DNA of 64,000 nucleotides from Staphylococcus auricularis (GTDB lineage Bacteria; Bacillota; Bacilli; Staphylococcales; Staphylococcaceae). Position 1 is the stretch's first letter. Each line of letters begins with the position of its first letter. Under the pieces are notes generated by a model. It was not told where the DNA came from. It searched no databases and saw nothing but the letters and a program-made list of their open reading frames with translations. The stretch covers positions 99,140-163,139 of the forward strand of contig NZ_LLER01000001.1 of NCBI RefSeq assembly GCF_001500315.1. The letters are read 5' to 3'. The translations under genes were made by a program, and so were the position numbers. Of this stretch, positions 9,211-18,662 are shown one piece after another.

Positions 9211-9247
9211 AAAATCCCGGCGTTCACTTTGACGCCGGGATTTTTTT
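9211..9247. terminator. Bidirectional terminator between aldA and the acyl-CoA synthetase gene
   Basis: AAATCCCGGCGT (9212-9223) and ACGCCGGGATTT (9232-9243) form a perfect 12-bp stem. It has T7 on the plus side and a T-run on the minus side, so it can serve both converging genes. Confidence 0.92.
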
Positions 9248-9258
9248 ATAATAAATGA

Positions 9259-10851
9259 TTAGTGATTTTTGTTATTTTCGAAACGTTGTTGTTCGAGCTC
9301 TCTTAATTCAACACGACGGATTTTACCAGAGTTTGTTTTTGGTAGATCATCAACGAACTCGATGGCACGTGGATATTTGTAAGGTGCAACGTCTTGTTTG
9401 ACGTATTGTTGTAAGGCTTTGACAGTATCGTCTGTTGCTTCTGAATCATCGTTTAGGATAACGAATGCTTTAACGATATTACCTCTGATTTCATGCGGAC
9501 TTGCGACTACGGCACATTCTTTCACGGAAGGATGTTTGGTTAGTGAGTCTTCGATTTCGAACGGTCCTATGGTATAACCTGAACTGATGATGATGTCATC
9601 TTTACGGCCATCAAACCAGAAATAACCATCTTCGTCTTGTAACGCTTGGTCACCAGTGATGAAATAATCACCGCGTTGTGGATTTTCTGTACGTTTTTTA
9701 TCTTTGTAATAACCTTTGAATAATGAAGGTAAATCTAACGGTACAGCGATATTACCGACTTCATTAGGGCCGAGTGGTTGACCGTCATCATCCACGATTG
9801 TGACGTAACTTCCTGGGATGGCTTTACCCATAGAACCTGGTCGGTACGGTGTATCTTTTAAGAAACCGATGAGTAATGTGCTTTCAGTTTGACCGTAACC
9901 ATCACGAACAGTGATATCAAAGTTGTCTTGGAATTGGTTTACAACTTCTTTATTCAATGGTTCACCTGCGGACACTGCACTGTGTAAGTGGCTTAAATCG
10001 TAGTCACTCAAATGTCCTGATTTAACCATGATGCGGTATTCCGTTGGCGTACAACATAAGACATTGATTTGATGTTTTTCTAATAGTTCGAGGTATTTAC
10101 TACCTTCAAAGCGACCTTGAAAGACGAAAGCGGTAGCACCGGAACCTAAGACAGAAAGGAATGGACTCCATACCCATTTTTGCCAGCCGGGTGCTGCTGT
10201 TGCCCACACGATGTCATCTTTGTGGATGCATAACCAGTGTTCTGGTGCCATGCGTAAGTGTGCGTAACCCCAGCCATGTGTATGAATGACAGCCTTTGGA
10301 TTGCCTGTTGTACCTGAAGTATACGGAAGGAAGGCGATATCATCTCTTGATGTAGCAGCTGTTTCGAGTTCAGTGCTTTCTTTTTCAGCAGCGTCTTCAA
10401 GTGAAACCCAATTTGTTTCTGAACCATCTACGATAAATTTAGTTAGTTGGTCGAATTCATCTACACCTGCGAATTCTTCAGTCCCTTTAGCGATAGACAC
10501 GACCGCTTTTGCTTCACTGTGTGTAATACGGTACTGTAAATCTTTCGTTCTTAACATTTCTGAACAAGGAATAATGATGAGACCTATTTTTAATGCTGCA
10601 ATATAGAGGGCATATGTTTCAATGGCTCTAGGCATCATGATCAACACTTTGTCCCCTTTTTGTAAACCATGTGCTAAAAACATATTACCGATTTGATTCG
10701 CACGTTTGATTAGGTTCGCATATGTAATTTCCTTTATTTCATTCTTTTCGTCTTGCAGAATCACTGCTTTTCTTGACTCGTCGGATGCATATTGTTCAAA
10801 TGCAGTCACGATATTATATTGTTCTGGTGCAATTAAATCTGCTTTCTCCAT
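9259..10851 (-). CDS. mbcS: Acyl-CoA synthetase (AMP-forming), MbcS/Acs-like
   Basis: A 530-residue ANL-superfamily ligase that activates a carboxylic acid to its adenylate and then its CoA thioester. Motifs in order are YTSGTTGNPKA (P-loop), GYGQTES, ITGDQA, GRKDDIIISSGYTIGP (hinge) and PKTNSGKIRR with the catalytic, acetylatable Lys near the C-terminus. The start is the ATG at 10851, because TTAGGAG lies 8 bases before it; an upstream extension in frame lacks a ribosome site. In S. aureus a close relative, MbcS, activates branched-chain short acids for branched fatty acid synthesis and sits near the betaine genes, as here; the symbol is given by that analogy. The substrate is not proven by sequence. 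A likely -10 (TATACT on the minus strand) is about 50 bp upstream. Confidence 0.75.
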   Translation of the reverse strand: MEKADLIAPEQYNIVTAFEQYASDESRKAVILQDEKNEIKEITYANLIKRANQIGNMFLAHGLQKGDKVLIMMPRAIETYALYIAALKIGLIIIPCSEMLRTKDLQYRITHSEAKAVVSIAKGTEEFAGVDEFDQLTKFIVDGSETNWVSLEDAAEKESTELETAATSRDDIAFLPYTSGTTGNPKAVIHTHGWGYAHLRMAPEHWLCIHKDDIVWATAAPGWQKWVWSPFLSVLGSGATAFVFQGRFEGSKYLELLEKHQINVLCCTPTEYRIMVKSGHLSDYDLSHLHSAVSAGEPLNKEVVNQFQDNFDITVRDGYGQTESTLLIGFLKDTPYRPGSMGKAIPGSYVTIVDDDGQPLGPNEVGNIAVPLDLPSLFKGYYKDKKRTENPQRGDYFITGDQALQDEDGYFWFDGRKDDIIISSGYTIGPFEIEDSLTKHPSVKECAVVASPHEIRGNIVKAFVILNDDSEATDDTVKALQQYVKQDVAPYKYPRAIEFVDDLPKTNSGKIRRVELRELEQQRFENNKNH

Positions 10852-11125
10852 TTTAAAGTCTCCTAATTCATTTATGATATACATTCTACAATGTGTTGAG
10901 TATATCATATTGAAAATAAAAAATTTACCGAAAACGGTTATCCAGTAAGATGCGCGTTGCTACGAAAGACGATGACCATGCGTCATACTGACCATTTTAT
11001 TTTAAAAATTGGCAACATTTTAAAAGTGATTCGTGGTATATTTAAGTTGAAAAATAAGTGGAAGAAGGGTCAGCTAAAAGGCGGTAAAAAACGAGAGGAT
11101 CTAATAAGAAGAGAAAGTGATTCAA

Positions 11126-11594
11126 ATGGTAAATGTTAATTTAGAGTTCAAGTCTCAGAAAGTAAAATACAAAAATATTTTGCAAGAATTTGTAGCTTGG
11201 CTCATGCGTTATAGAGATTTTAAAAACGAATTCACGCTGGTGATACATGATCAACCTATCATCAGTTATGGAGATTGGAATGATTGCCAAGTTGATTTGC
11301 GAACAAGAACGATTTATTACTCGTTATATGATATTACATTGTATTCGTTACCCAAAAGTAAATATTTCTACTAGTTCTTATCAAAGGCTTCTCAAAAAGA
11401 TGGGGGATTTCGATGCAGAACTAAATATATTACGTATATTTGCCCATGAAGTAGGCCATTATTTTGAATATATAAGTCAATATAAAAGTTATCAAAATGA
11501 AGATTGTGAAAAAATTGCGAATGACTATGAGGAAGATATGATCCAAGATTTTATAGATGAGGTTTATTATATTTATTATTCTGAGGAAAATTAA
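11126..11594 (+). pseudogene. Small HEVGH metallopeptidase-like protein, frameshifted
   Basis: Two overlapping frames look like one protein of about 155 residues. The first starts at ATG 11126 (MVNVNLEFK) and stops at 11374. The second carries QRLLKKMGDFDAELN, then a zinc-protease-type AHEVGHYFEY motif near 11446-11475, and ends at 11594 with an acidic tail. The shift lies near 11348-11375, around ACCCAAAAG. HExxH-type motifs bind zinc in many peptidases, and the Asp/Glu-rich tail could supply a third ligand. I do not recognise the family. There is no signal peptide, and the ribosome site is weak. It could be a decayed gene or a sequencing indel. An alternative GTG start lies at 11117. Confidence 0.5.
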
Positions 11595-11969
11595 TACTAT
11601 GTAACGAATTGTAGTGATGAGTTAGAAAATGTGGCGCTTAATACTAAATAGATAGAGATTGGAAGCACGTTATATGCTTTTGATAGTCTCTTCATCGCTT
11701 TCAATGCGCCCTTTTTAAAATTTCACTCATTGGACCTTTACATTCATGGGGCGTTAGCTTAAAATAAGCACTAGAAGCTTCAAAAATTCATTTTATAGCC
11801 AAAAAAAGATATAAAAAATAAGTAGAATGTAGTAAAGGCGGTTTGGTCTCATGTGTGGTTATAGTGAGGTTGAACTGCGTTTATAATAAATTGGATTGTT
11901 AACATAGGAAAAATTGAATACGGTAAAGTACGATGATTTCCTTATTATCAACTAGGAAGGTGGAACATT
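11595..11969. other. Intergenic region upstream of mqo, no gene seen
   Basis: This 375-bp AT-rich stretch holds no supported ORF, RNA or strong terminator. A TATAAT at 11882-11887 could be the mqo -10 box, but no good -35 is in place. The mqo ribosome site (AGGAAGGTGG) is at its right end. Confidence 0.5.
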
Positions 11970-13448
11970 ATGAGTAACACACAATCTAAAGATGTGATCT
12001 TGATTGGTGCAGGCGTGTTAAGTACGACATTTGGTACGTTGCTAAAACATCTTGCACCTGATTGGAACATCACTTTGTATGAACGACTCGATCGTCCAGC
12101 AATTGAAAGTTCAAACGAAAGTAACAATGCCGGGACAGGTCATGCAGCACTTTGCGAATTAAACTACACGGTCGAACAAAAAGACGGCTCTATCGATATC
12201 GAAAAAGCCAAAGAAATCAACCAAGAGTTTGAAATTTCTAAACAATTCTGGTCTTATTTAGTTCAAAATAAAGAAATCGAAGACCCACAAGCGTTTATTC
12301 GTCCATTACCACATATTAGTTTCGTTATGGGTCGAAGAGATGTGAGCTTCTTAAAACGTCGTTTCGAGACATTATCTCAACACCCTATGTTCGAGGGTAT
12401 GGAATACACAGAAGATAAAGAGAAATTAGCGCAATGGATGCCACTCATGATGCAAGGCCGTGATTCTAATGTGCCTGTAGCAGCAAGCAAAATCGACTAC
12501 GGTACAGATGTGAACTTCGGTGAACTTACACGTCAAATGGCGAAAAACTTAAGCGAATCTGATCACGCAACCGTTCATTATCGTCATGAAGTCGTTGGCT
12601 TCAATCAACGTAAAGACAGAAAATGGGAAGTCCGCGTTAAAGATTTAAGAGATAATACTGTCGAAACACATATTACAGACTACATATTTATCGGTGCGGG
12701 CGGTCATGCGATTCCGTTATTACAAAAAACAGGTATCCCAGAAAGTAAACACTTGGGTGGTTTCCCAATCAGTGGGGCGTTCCTCGTATGTCGTAAACCA
12801 GAAGTCGTGGAACAACATGATGCGAAGGTTTACGGTAAAGAACCACCTGGCACACCACCAATGACTGTGCCTCACTTAGACAAACGTTACATTAACGGCG
12901 GTATCAGTCTATTATTTGGACCATTTGCGGCGATTGGACCGAAATTCTTAAAAAATGGTTCTAACCTAGACTTATTCAAATCGTTGAACTCAAGCAACTT
13001 ATTAACGATGGCTTCAGCAGGTTTGAAAAACTTCCCACTTGTGAAATATTCGATTCAACAAGTATTAATGAAAAAAGAAGATCGTATGAAAGAATTACGT
13101 CGCTTTGTGCCTGATGCGAGAGATGAAGATTGGGAATTACACATTGCTGGTAAACGTGTCCAAGTCATTAAAGATACGAAAGACCATGGTCGCGGCTTCA
13201 TTCAATTCGGTACAGAAGTTGTGAACTCTCAAGACCACTCTGTCATCGCATTACTCGGTGAATCTCCAGGGGCTTCAACATCTGTATCTGTGGCATTAGA
13301 AGTATTAGAACGTAACTTCGCTCAATATGGTTGGTCAGATAAAATTAAAGAAATCATTCCATCATATGGCGAATCACTCATTACAGATACGAAGTTAATG
13401 CATAAAATCCGTAAACAAACGAATAAAACATTACAATTAGATAAATAA
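11970..13448 (+). CDS. mqo: Malate:quinone oxidoreductase
   Basis: A 492-residue membrane-associated FAD enzyme that oxidises malate to oxaloacetate and passes electrons to menaquinone. The N-terminal dinucleotide fold reads DVILIGAGVLSTTFG. Further conserved segments are NNAGTGHAALCELN near residue 50, PHISFVMG near 110 and GESPGASTS near 430. Length and motifs fit the Mqo family (about 490-500 residues). The start ATG has an excellent AGGAAGGTGG ribosome site. The gene is monocistronic and closed by a terminator. Staphylococci often have two mqo genes; which paralogue this is cannot be told, although proximity to fda recalls mqo2 of S. aureus. Confidence 0.93.
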   Translation: MSNTQSKDVILIGAGVLSTTFGTLLKHLAPDWNITLYERLDRPAIESSNESNNAGTGHAALCELNYTVEQKDGSIDIEKAKEINQEFEISKQFWSYLVQNKEIEDPQAFIRPLPHISFVMGRRDVSFLKRRFETLSQHPMFEGMEYTEDKEKLAQWMPLMMQGRDSNVPVAASKIDYGTDVNFGELTRQMAKNLSESDHATVHYRHEVVGFNQRKDRKWEVRVKDLRDNTVETHITDYIFIGAGGHAIPLLQKTGIPESKHLGGFPISGAFLVCRKPEVVEQHDAKVYGKEPPGTPPMTVPHLDKRYINGGISLLFGPFAAIGPKFLKNGSNLDLFKSLNSSNLLTMASAGLKNFPLVKYSIQQVLMKKEDRMKELRRFVPDARDEDWELHIAGKRVQVIKDTKDHGRGFIQFGTEVVNSQDHSVIALLGESPGASTSVSVALEVLERNFAQYGWSDKIKEIIPSYGESLITDTKLMHKIRKQTNKTLQLDK

Positions 13449-13535
13449 TTGAGTTGATGCAGACAGGATAGAAAAATAGCTATCAATGTATGACATTTTC
13501 CTAATTTCTGTTTGTCTCAAAGTGCTAAGCTGAAG

Positions 13536-13576
13536 ACAGCGATTTTTATTAAGTTAAGAATCGCTGTTTTTTGTTT
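13536..13576 (+). terminator. Rho-independent terminator of mqo
   Basis: ACAGCGATT (13536-13544) and AATCGCTGT (13559-13567) form a perfect 9-bp stem followed by TTTTTGTTT. The remaining sequence up to 13749 is AT-rich and shows no gene. Confidence 0.85.
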
Positions 13577-13749
13577 GTACCAGCCCAGGCTTCGATGGTT
13601 TTCAAATCTATTTGCACGCTCAAAAAATTTTTTCAAAATGAAATAGGAAAGCGTATGCATTTAAAAAATAAACGTGTTATTCTATGTTGGTAAAACGTTT
13701 GTGAAGATGTTTTAACACAGTTCTTACGAAAAAACAGAGAGGTGTAAGT

Positions 13750-14634
13750 ATGGATGTCACGGCATTACTCATAGGACTAGGTCCGTTGTTTGGGTGGGGG
13801 CTCTTTCCAACCGTAGCTTCACTCATCGGCGGTAGACCAGTCAACCAAATCATCGGTGCCACAGTGGGAACACTTATTTTTAGTGCTGTCTTTTTATTAT
13901 TATCCCTGACTTCCTTCCCTACAGGATGGAATTTATTTTTCTCACTGATTTCAGGTGCTGGATGGAGCTTTGGTCAAATTTATACATTTAAAGCATTTAG
14001 TTTAATTGGTTCATCACGGACCATGCCGATAACGACCGCTTTTCAACTGTTAGGTGCGTCATTATGGGGTGTGTTTGCGTTAGGAGATTGGCCAACGCTC
14101 ACTAATAAAATCATTGGATTTTCTGCGCTTATCGTGATTATTATCGGTGCCTATATGACCGTTTGGAGTGAACATGGTGAAGCGAAAAACAGTAAAAATT
14201 TAAGAAAAGCTGTACTCTTATTACTCATCGGTGAAATTGGGTATTGGGCATATTCTGCAGCGCCACAAGCGACGGATTTATCAGGTACAACGGCGTTCTT
14301 CCCTCAAGCGATTGGGATGGTCATCGTTGCGGTCATCTTCGGTCTGATGACGATGAAACAAGGCATCAATCCATTTGCCGAAAAAGTGTCTTGGTTACAA
14401 ATTATTTCAGGATTCTTCTTCGCATTTGCGGCGTTAACTTACTTAATTTCAGCACAACCAAATATGAATGGACTTGCGACAGGCTTTATCTTGTCACAAA
14501 CATCTGTTGTGCTCGCAACGCTGACAGGTATCTTCTTCTTAAATCAACGGAAGACACCAAAAGAACTCCTTGTGACCATCGTCGGTTTAGTATTGATCAT
14601 CGGAGCTGCAGCTGTAACGGTATTTATTAGATAA
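13750..14634 (+). CDS. rbsU: GRP-family sugar permease, RbsU/GlcU-like
   Basis: A 294-residue integral membrane protein of the glucose/ribose porter family, with about ten hydrophobic helices across its length. The N-terminus (MDVTALLIGLGPLFGWG) and the GQIYTFKAFSLIGSSRTMP segment near residue 80 are typical. The start ATG follows GAGGTG. A ribokinase gene begins 50 bp downstream, so the pair probably imports ribose by proton symport and phosphorylates it. In S. aureus the rbs cluster also contains rbsD and rbsR, which are not seen here. GlcU-like glucose uptake is the alternative; the ribokinase neighbour favours ribose. Confidence 0.82.
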   Translation: MDVTALLIGLGPLFGWGLFPTVASLIGGRPVNQIIGATVGTLIFSAVFLLLSLTSFPTGWNLFFSLISGAGWSFGQIYTFKAFSLIGSSRTMPITTAFQLLGASLWGVFALGDWPTLTNKIIGFSALIVIIIGAYMTVWSEHGEAKNSKNLRKAVLLLLIGEIGYWAYSAAPQATDLSGTTAFFPQAIGMVIVAVIFGLMTMKQGINPFAEKVSWLQIISGFFFAFAALTYLISAQPNMNGLATGFILSQTSVVLATLTGIFFLNQRKTPKELLVTIVGLVLIIGAAAVTVFIR

Positions 14635-14684
14635 TACGTTCAGTAAAGCTGTCATAGTTTTACTGTAATAATGAGGTGACTTTT

Positions 14685-15607
14685 ATGAAGAAAAAATTGT
14701 AGTCGTCGGATCCACAGGTGTCGACCATGTTTTAAATGTGACACGTTTTGCAGAAGAAGGTGAAACGCTTCATGTGGATAACGTGCAAGGGATTTATGGC
14801 GGCGGAAAAGGTGCCAATCAAGCGCTTGCCACTGCGCGTGCTGGTGCTAATACCACATTCGTCTCTAAAATAGGAAACGATGGCTTGGCCGACTTTGAAT
14901 TAACTGATTTTAAAGAAGCCGGTATGGATATTCAATATATTTCACAAGCTGAAGATGTGGCTACAGGCCAAGCATTTATTACGGTCGATGAAGCAGGTCA
15001 CAACATGATTTATGTTTATGGCGGTGCGAATATGGAACTGACACCTGAAGATGTTGAACAAGCGACAGAGGCGATCAAAGATGCTGATATGATTGTTGCG
15101 CAATTAGAAATTCCGATTGAAACGGTGACACATGCGTTTGAAATCGCGCGTCGTTATGGCGTGACAACATTGTTGAATCCTGCCCCTGCGAAAGAGCTGC
15201 CAGAGTCATTGTTGAAGTTAACGGATATCATTGTCCCTAATGAAACGGAAGCGGCGTTACTTTCAGGTGCGTCTCTTGAGGAGAAGCAATTTTGTGATAA
15301 AACGGCTGCTTATTTTCAAGATTTAGGAATCAAAACCGTCATTGTTACGTTAGGTGAAGCGGGTGCATATGTTGCGACTGCATCGCTACAACAACATGTC
15401 CCGGGAAATAAAGTGACAGCTGTCGATACTACGGCAGCTGGTGATACGTTCATCGGTGCCTTTGTGAGTCGTTTCGATGAGGTATCAATGAATTTGGTTG
15501 AGGCGATTACGTATGCGAATCGTGCTTCTGCCTTAACCGTACAAAAAGCGGGAGCACAAGTTTCTATTCCGACACAGCAGGAGACAGACGACGCGACATT
15601 CGAATAA
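14685..15607 (+). pseudogene. rbsK: Ribokinase, frameshifted at codon 3-4 in an A6 tract
   Basis: The gene encodes ribokinase, the PfkB-family enzyme making ribose 5-phosphate. From 14696 onward the frame is intact: IVVVGSTGVDHV, then GGGKGANQALAT (substrate binding), LNPAPAKELP, PNETEA and the catalytic DTTAAGDTFIGAF near the C-terminus. A good ribosome site (GAGGTGAC) points to ATG 14685, but from there the reading goes MKKKL and stops. The break is the run of six A at 14691-14696: seven would give MKKKIVVVGS, four would give MKKIVVVGS. The only uninterrupted start is a GTG at 14738, which would remove the first nucleotide-fold strand. Polymerase slippage on the A-run could restore expression. 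A sequencing error is also possible. Confidence 0.82.
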
Positions 15608-15633
15608 TTGCCTATTAAAATAAATGATGCTTG

Positions 15634-15676
15634 CTCAGGTTCTCTTATTATAATGTAGAGAATCTGGGTTTTTTTA
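15634..15676 (+). terminator. Rho-independent terminator of the rbs genes
   Basis: CTCAGGTTCTCT (15634-15645) pairs with AGAGAATCTGGG (15657-15668) with G-T pairs, followed by T8. Confidence 0.9.
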
Positions 15677-15821
15677 GTGTGTCCCGTTTTACGCTAGCTC
15701 AAAACAATTTATATCTTGCTTTATTTAGAAGTACAACTTTTGACTTATATTTTTAATACAAATTGAAAATGGGCCATTTACATATTATAATAAGGTTTAA
15801 TTTTAAAAAGGCGGTGTCACG

Positions 15822-18395
15822 TTGTTAACGAGAGTAAGACAATCATTAAGAAGAAAGTTTGAACTATTTGACTTTTATACTGAGCAACAACAGGTCGTCA
15901 TGCAGTTTAAATTACAACGCTTTATCGATTTTAAAGCATATAAATTAAAGTTCATCATTGGTGGCAAAAATGTGCCTTTTACCAAGAAAAAACGCGCAAA
16001 CGCATTGTACGATGTACGTATTCCAATTGATGCATTGAATACGAATTCAAATCGTATTGATGTCTATTACAATGGTAAAAAATTATGGGTGACAATGGAT
16101 CACGAGGTGAAAGACATTCATGAGTGGAGTGATGCGATCTATATCATGCATGTCGATCAAAGTATTTATGTGAATCAGTACAAAACGGACTATCCACTGG
16201 CTAAAACTGTACAACTAGTTACAGTCGAGCAACGAGGAGATTCAGCGCTCCTTCAATCAAATAGTGGTCAAATCTTTGATGCTTTAGTGGTGATGAATCG
16301 ATCACGGCAAGTAGAGGTTCCGATTGTGCATCAACGTGTTGCAATGGAAGATATTCAGCCATTCCTCACCAAACAAAGCTATGTGATTTATGGCGTGAGC
16401 GATCAAATGCTTTACCCACTGATTATGCAATCACCGAGCACAACTCAGTATTTAATGTTGAACTATTATTGGATGGGTCAACGTTTAACTGTGCAACCTC
16501 AACATATTGAAGTGTCTTACGTGAATGTCACAACGATGGTGAACGAAACGTCACTTCATTTGAATACAGAAGTTGAAGTATCGGAGACAGAAGCGGACCA
16601 AAGATTAGTACATCTAGCATTAGTGAATAGTGATATGAGCGTGATACAAACCCTGCCGACAACGGTAACGGGCGCATTCATTCATAGTCAGTTAGATGTC
16701 GAAACATTAGAAGACCTTACGAATAAAAAATTAGTTGCAGTATTTGAAAACCCATCAACTGAAACCAATATTTACGTCATGTTGAAAAGTAGACAACGTA
16801 TCAATTTTAAAGCATGCATGCGTGTACAAGATGAAATCTACGAATTAACGGTGAAGAAAAGTCCGAGTGTGACCTTCGTAGCGAAAAAACCGAAAGTGAA
16901 AATGGGTGTAAATGCGGTGAGTCCTGAGCAGCTCAACATTTTTTATCAACCGCATTCGATATATGACCGCTATCAATCTTATTTTACGTTTGAAGAGCGT
17001 GCGTCACAACAACGTTATGAAATACCCATTACACGTGGGGAACAGGATATAACGATACCTTACAATGAACTCGAAACGTTAAAATCATCACCTAAAAATA
17101 TCATTGATATCTTCATTACAATCTATGATGGAGAGACCATAATTCGAAAAGATAAGATCAAGTTTAAACTTGGGGACTACAAAAAAGATAATTACTTAAC
17201 TTATAAAGCGCTTGAACGAGAAGGTAAACGTGCTTATTACATGTTGACGTTAACACCATTTAAGAACATTAAATTTGAGTCGTTTGAACTTACAGATGCT
17301 CAATATCATACACTGACAACAGGAGTGAAAGATCCGAACGTCTGGTTGATTGGTGAGCGTACCGATACAGCCCAAGATAATGGGATTCAATTATTTTATT
17401 GGTTAAAACAACATACCGATATTGAAGCATATTACGTTATCGATGCCGAGGCTAAAGATTACGCACATATCAAACATCTGGAGGGCGTCGTTCCATTTGG
17501 CTCAGCGTCACACTTTGAAGTGGCAGCTCGAGCAAAAGTGCTCGTATCTACGCACGATTTGGAAAATATCTTACCGTACAAAACAGCTCGTGGTTTCTTT
17601 GGTTACGAAGACTGTGTGCGTATTTTCCTTCAACATGGTGTGATGGGTCGTAAATATGTTGAATATGACAAAGCGAATTATGACCTACCTTTCCATTTAG
17701 TTCATGTTTCAAGTCAGGCTGAAAAGGATGATGTCGTGATTGACCGTTTAGGCTATGCATCAGAAGATGTGGCAGTGACAGGTTTACCACGCTTCGATCG
17801 TTTGCCACTTGAACCCGCTGACGATATCACTAAAATTTTAATCATGCCAACATGGCGGGATTGGTTGAACAGTGATTATGCGTTCAGTCATAGTGACTAT
17901 TTGAACAACTACTTAAGTTTACTAAATGATCCTGACTTAGCAGCTTTAAGCGAAAAATATCATGTTGAAATAAACTTCTACCCACATTACAGAGCGCAAG
18001 CCTTTTTCAAAGAATACTTAGCAGAGAGTGAAAGCCTTGTGAATTATGTCGAGTTAGGGGAACAAACGGTGCAATCGTTATTAATCGATCATGATATTTT
18101 AATTACAGATTACAGCAGTGTTAGCTTTGATTTTTCATATATGCATAAACCGGTACTATTCTATCATTTTGATGTGGAACGCTTCTTTAGAAAGGGTATT
18201 TTACGTCCTGTGGAAGAGACGTTCATTGGTAAAATTGCTTATAATCAAAAAGGATTGATCAATCAAATTGAGTCCGTGCTTAAACAACAGAAAGCACGCG
18301 AAGATCAACCATTGGACCTCATTTTCGATCAAGTCGATCATCATAATTGTGAACGTGTGTATGAAGCGATTTGTTATAAACTTAAACAACTTTAA
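15822..18395 (+). CDS. CDP-glycerol glycerophosphotransferase family protein, TagF/TarF-like
   Basis: An 857-residue protein starting at TTG 15822, with an AAAGGCGGTG ribosome site 8 bases before it. The C-terminal ~380 residues form the GT-B glycerophosphotransferase domain of wall teichoic acid enzymes: LQHGVMGRKYVEY, VTGLPRFDRL, IMPTWRDWL, NFYPHYRAQ and LITDYSSVSFDFSY. The family transfers glycerol- or ribitol-phosphate from a CDP donor to a lipid-linked acceptor at the inner membrane face. The N-terminal ~480 residues hold beta-rich repeats with FKLQRFIDFKAYK- and RQRINFKACMRV-like segments and no recognised catalytic domain, so this is a long family member. It stands alone between terminators, away from a tag/tar cluster; the exact acceptor is unknown. 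Confidence 0.8.
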   Translation: MLTRVRQSLRRKFELFDFYTEQQQVVMQFKLQRFIDFKAYKLKFIIGGKNVPFTKKKRANALYDVRIPIDALNTNSNRIDVYYNGKKLWVTMDHEVKDIHEWSDAIYIMHVDQSIYVNQYKTDYPLAKTVQLVTVEQRGDSALLQSNSGQIFDALVVMNRSRQVEVPIVHQRVAMEDIQPFLTKQSYVIYGVSDQMLYPLIMQSPSTTQYLMLNYYWMGQRLTVQPQHIEVSYVNVTTMVNETSLHLNTEVEVSETEADQRLVHLALVNSDMSVIQTLPTTVTGAFIHSQLDVETLEDLTNKKLVAVFENPSTETNIYVMLKSRQRINFKACMRVQDEIYELTVKKSPSVTFVAKKPKVKMGVNAVSPEQLNIFYQPHSIYDRYQSYFTFEERASQQRYEIPITRGEQDITIPYNELETLKSSPKNIIDIFITIYDGETIIRKDKIKFKLGDYKKDNYLTYKALEREGKRAYYMLTLTPFKNIKFESFELTDAQYHTLTTGVKDPNVWLIGERTDTAQDNGIQLFYWLKQHTDIEAYYVIDAEAKDYAHIKHLEGVVPFGSASHFEVAARAKVLVSTHDLENILPYKTARGFFGYEDCVRIFLQHGVMGRKYVEYDKANYDLPFHLVHVSSQAEKDDVVIDRLGYASEDVAVTGLPRFDRLPLEPADDITKILIMPTWRDWLNSDYAFSHSDYLNNYLSLLNDPDLAALSEKYHVEINFYPHYRAQAFFKEYLAESESLVNYVELGEQTVQSLLIDHDILITDYSSVSFDFSYMHKPVLFYHFDVERFFRKGILRPVEETFIGKIAYNQKGLINQIESVLKQQKAREDQPLDLIFDQVDHHNCERVYEAICYKLKQL

Positions 18396-18403
18396 TTTAA
18401 ACT

Positions 18404-18458
18404 TGCTTCAAAGTATAGGCATGAGCTAAGTGCTGTCTATCACTTTGAGGCATTTTTT
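18404..18458 (+). terminator. Rho-independent terminator of the glycerophosphotransferase gene
   Basis: TGCTTCAAAGT (18404-18414) pairs with ACTTTGAGGCA (18442-18452) with one wobble, followed by T6. The loop contains a second, weaker stem. Confidence 0.8.
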
Positions 18459-18574
18459 ATGTGAAAATGGAGGGATGCATGTTTGTAAAATTAAAGGTTT
18501 ATTCATTATTCTATTTAAGGAATTGTACTTTAAATGAAAAATATATAACTTTAAAACAATAATAATATATAGTG

Positions 18575-18604
18575 TTGACACCGATAATCGTTATCAATTA
18601 AAAT
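18575..18604 (+). promoter_or_regulatory. Promoter of the isd operon
   Basis: A consensus -35 TTGACA (18575-18580) and -10 TAAAAT (18599-18604) are spaced by 18 bp. The spacer is filled by a Fur box, so iron-loaded Fur would block RNA polymerase. Confidence 0.85.
18583..18601. promoter_or_regulatory. Fur box
   Basis: GATAATCGTTATCAATT matches the Fur consensus GATAATGATTATCATT-type repeat closely and lies between the -35 and -10 of the isd promoter. Confidence 0.9.
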
Positions 18605-18662
18605 AAAGATTGCAAAGTAACATTTTTCAGCAAAGACATAACACGAGGAGGACGATGTAGAG

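Noticed and set aside
10957..11139. A 60-codon basic ORF before the HEVGH pseudogene
   Set aside because: No ribosome site, no recognisable family, and composition like AT-rich intergenic sequence.
13688..13716. GTAAAAC and GTTTTAAC before rbsU as an RbsR operator or cre
   Set aside because: The arms do not match in length, the cre consensus fails on the right half, and no rbsR gene is present.
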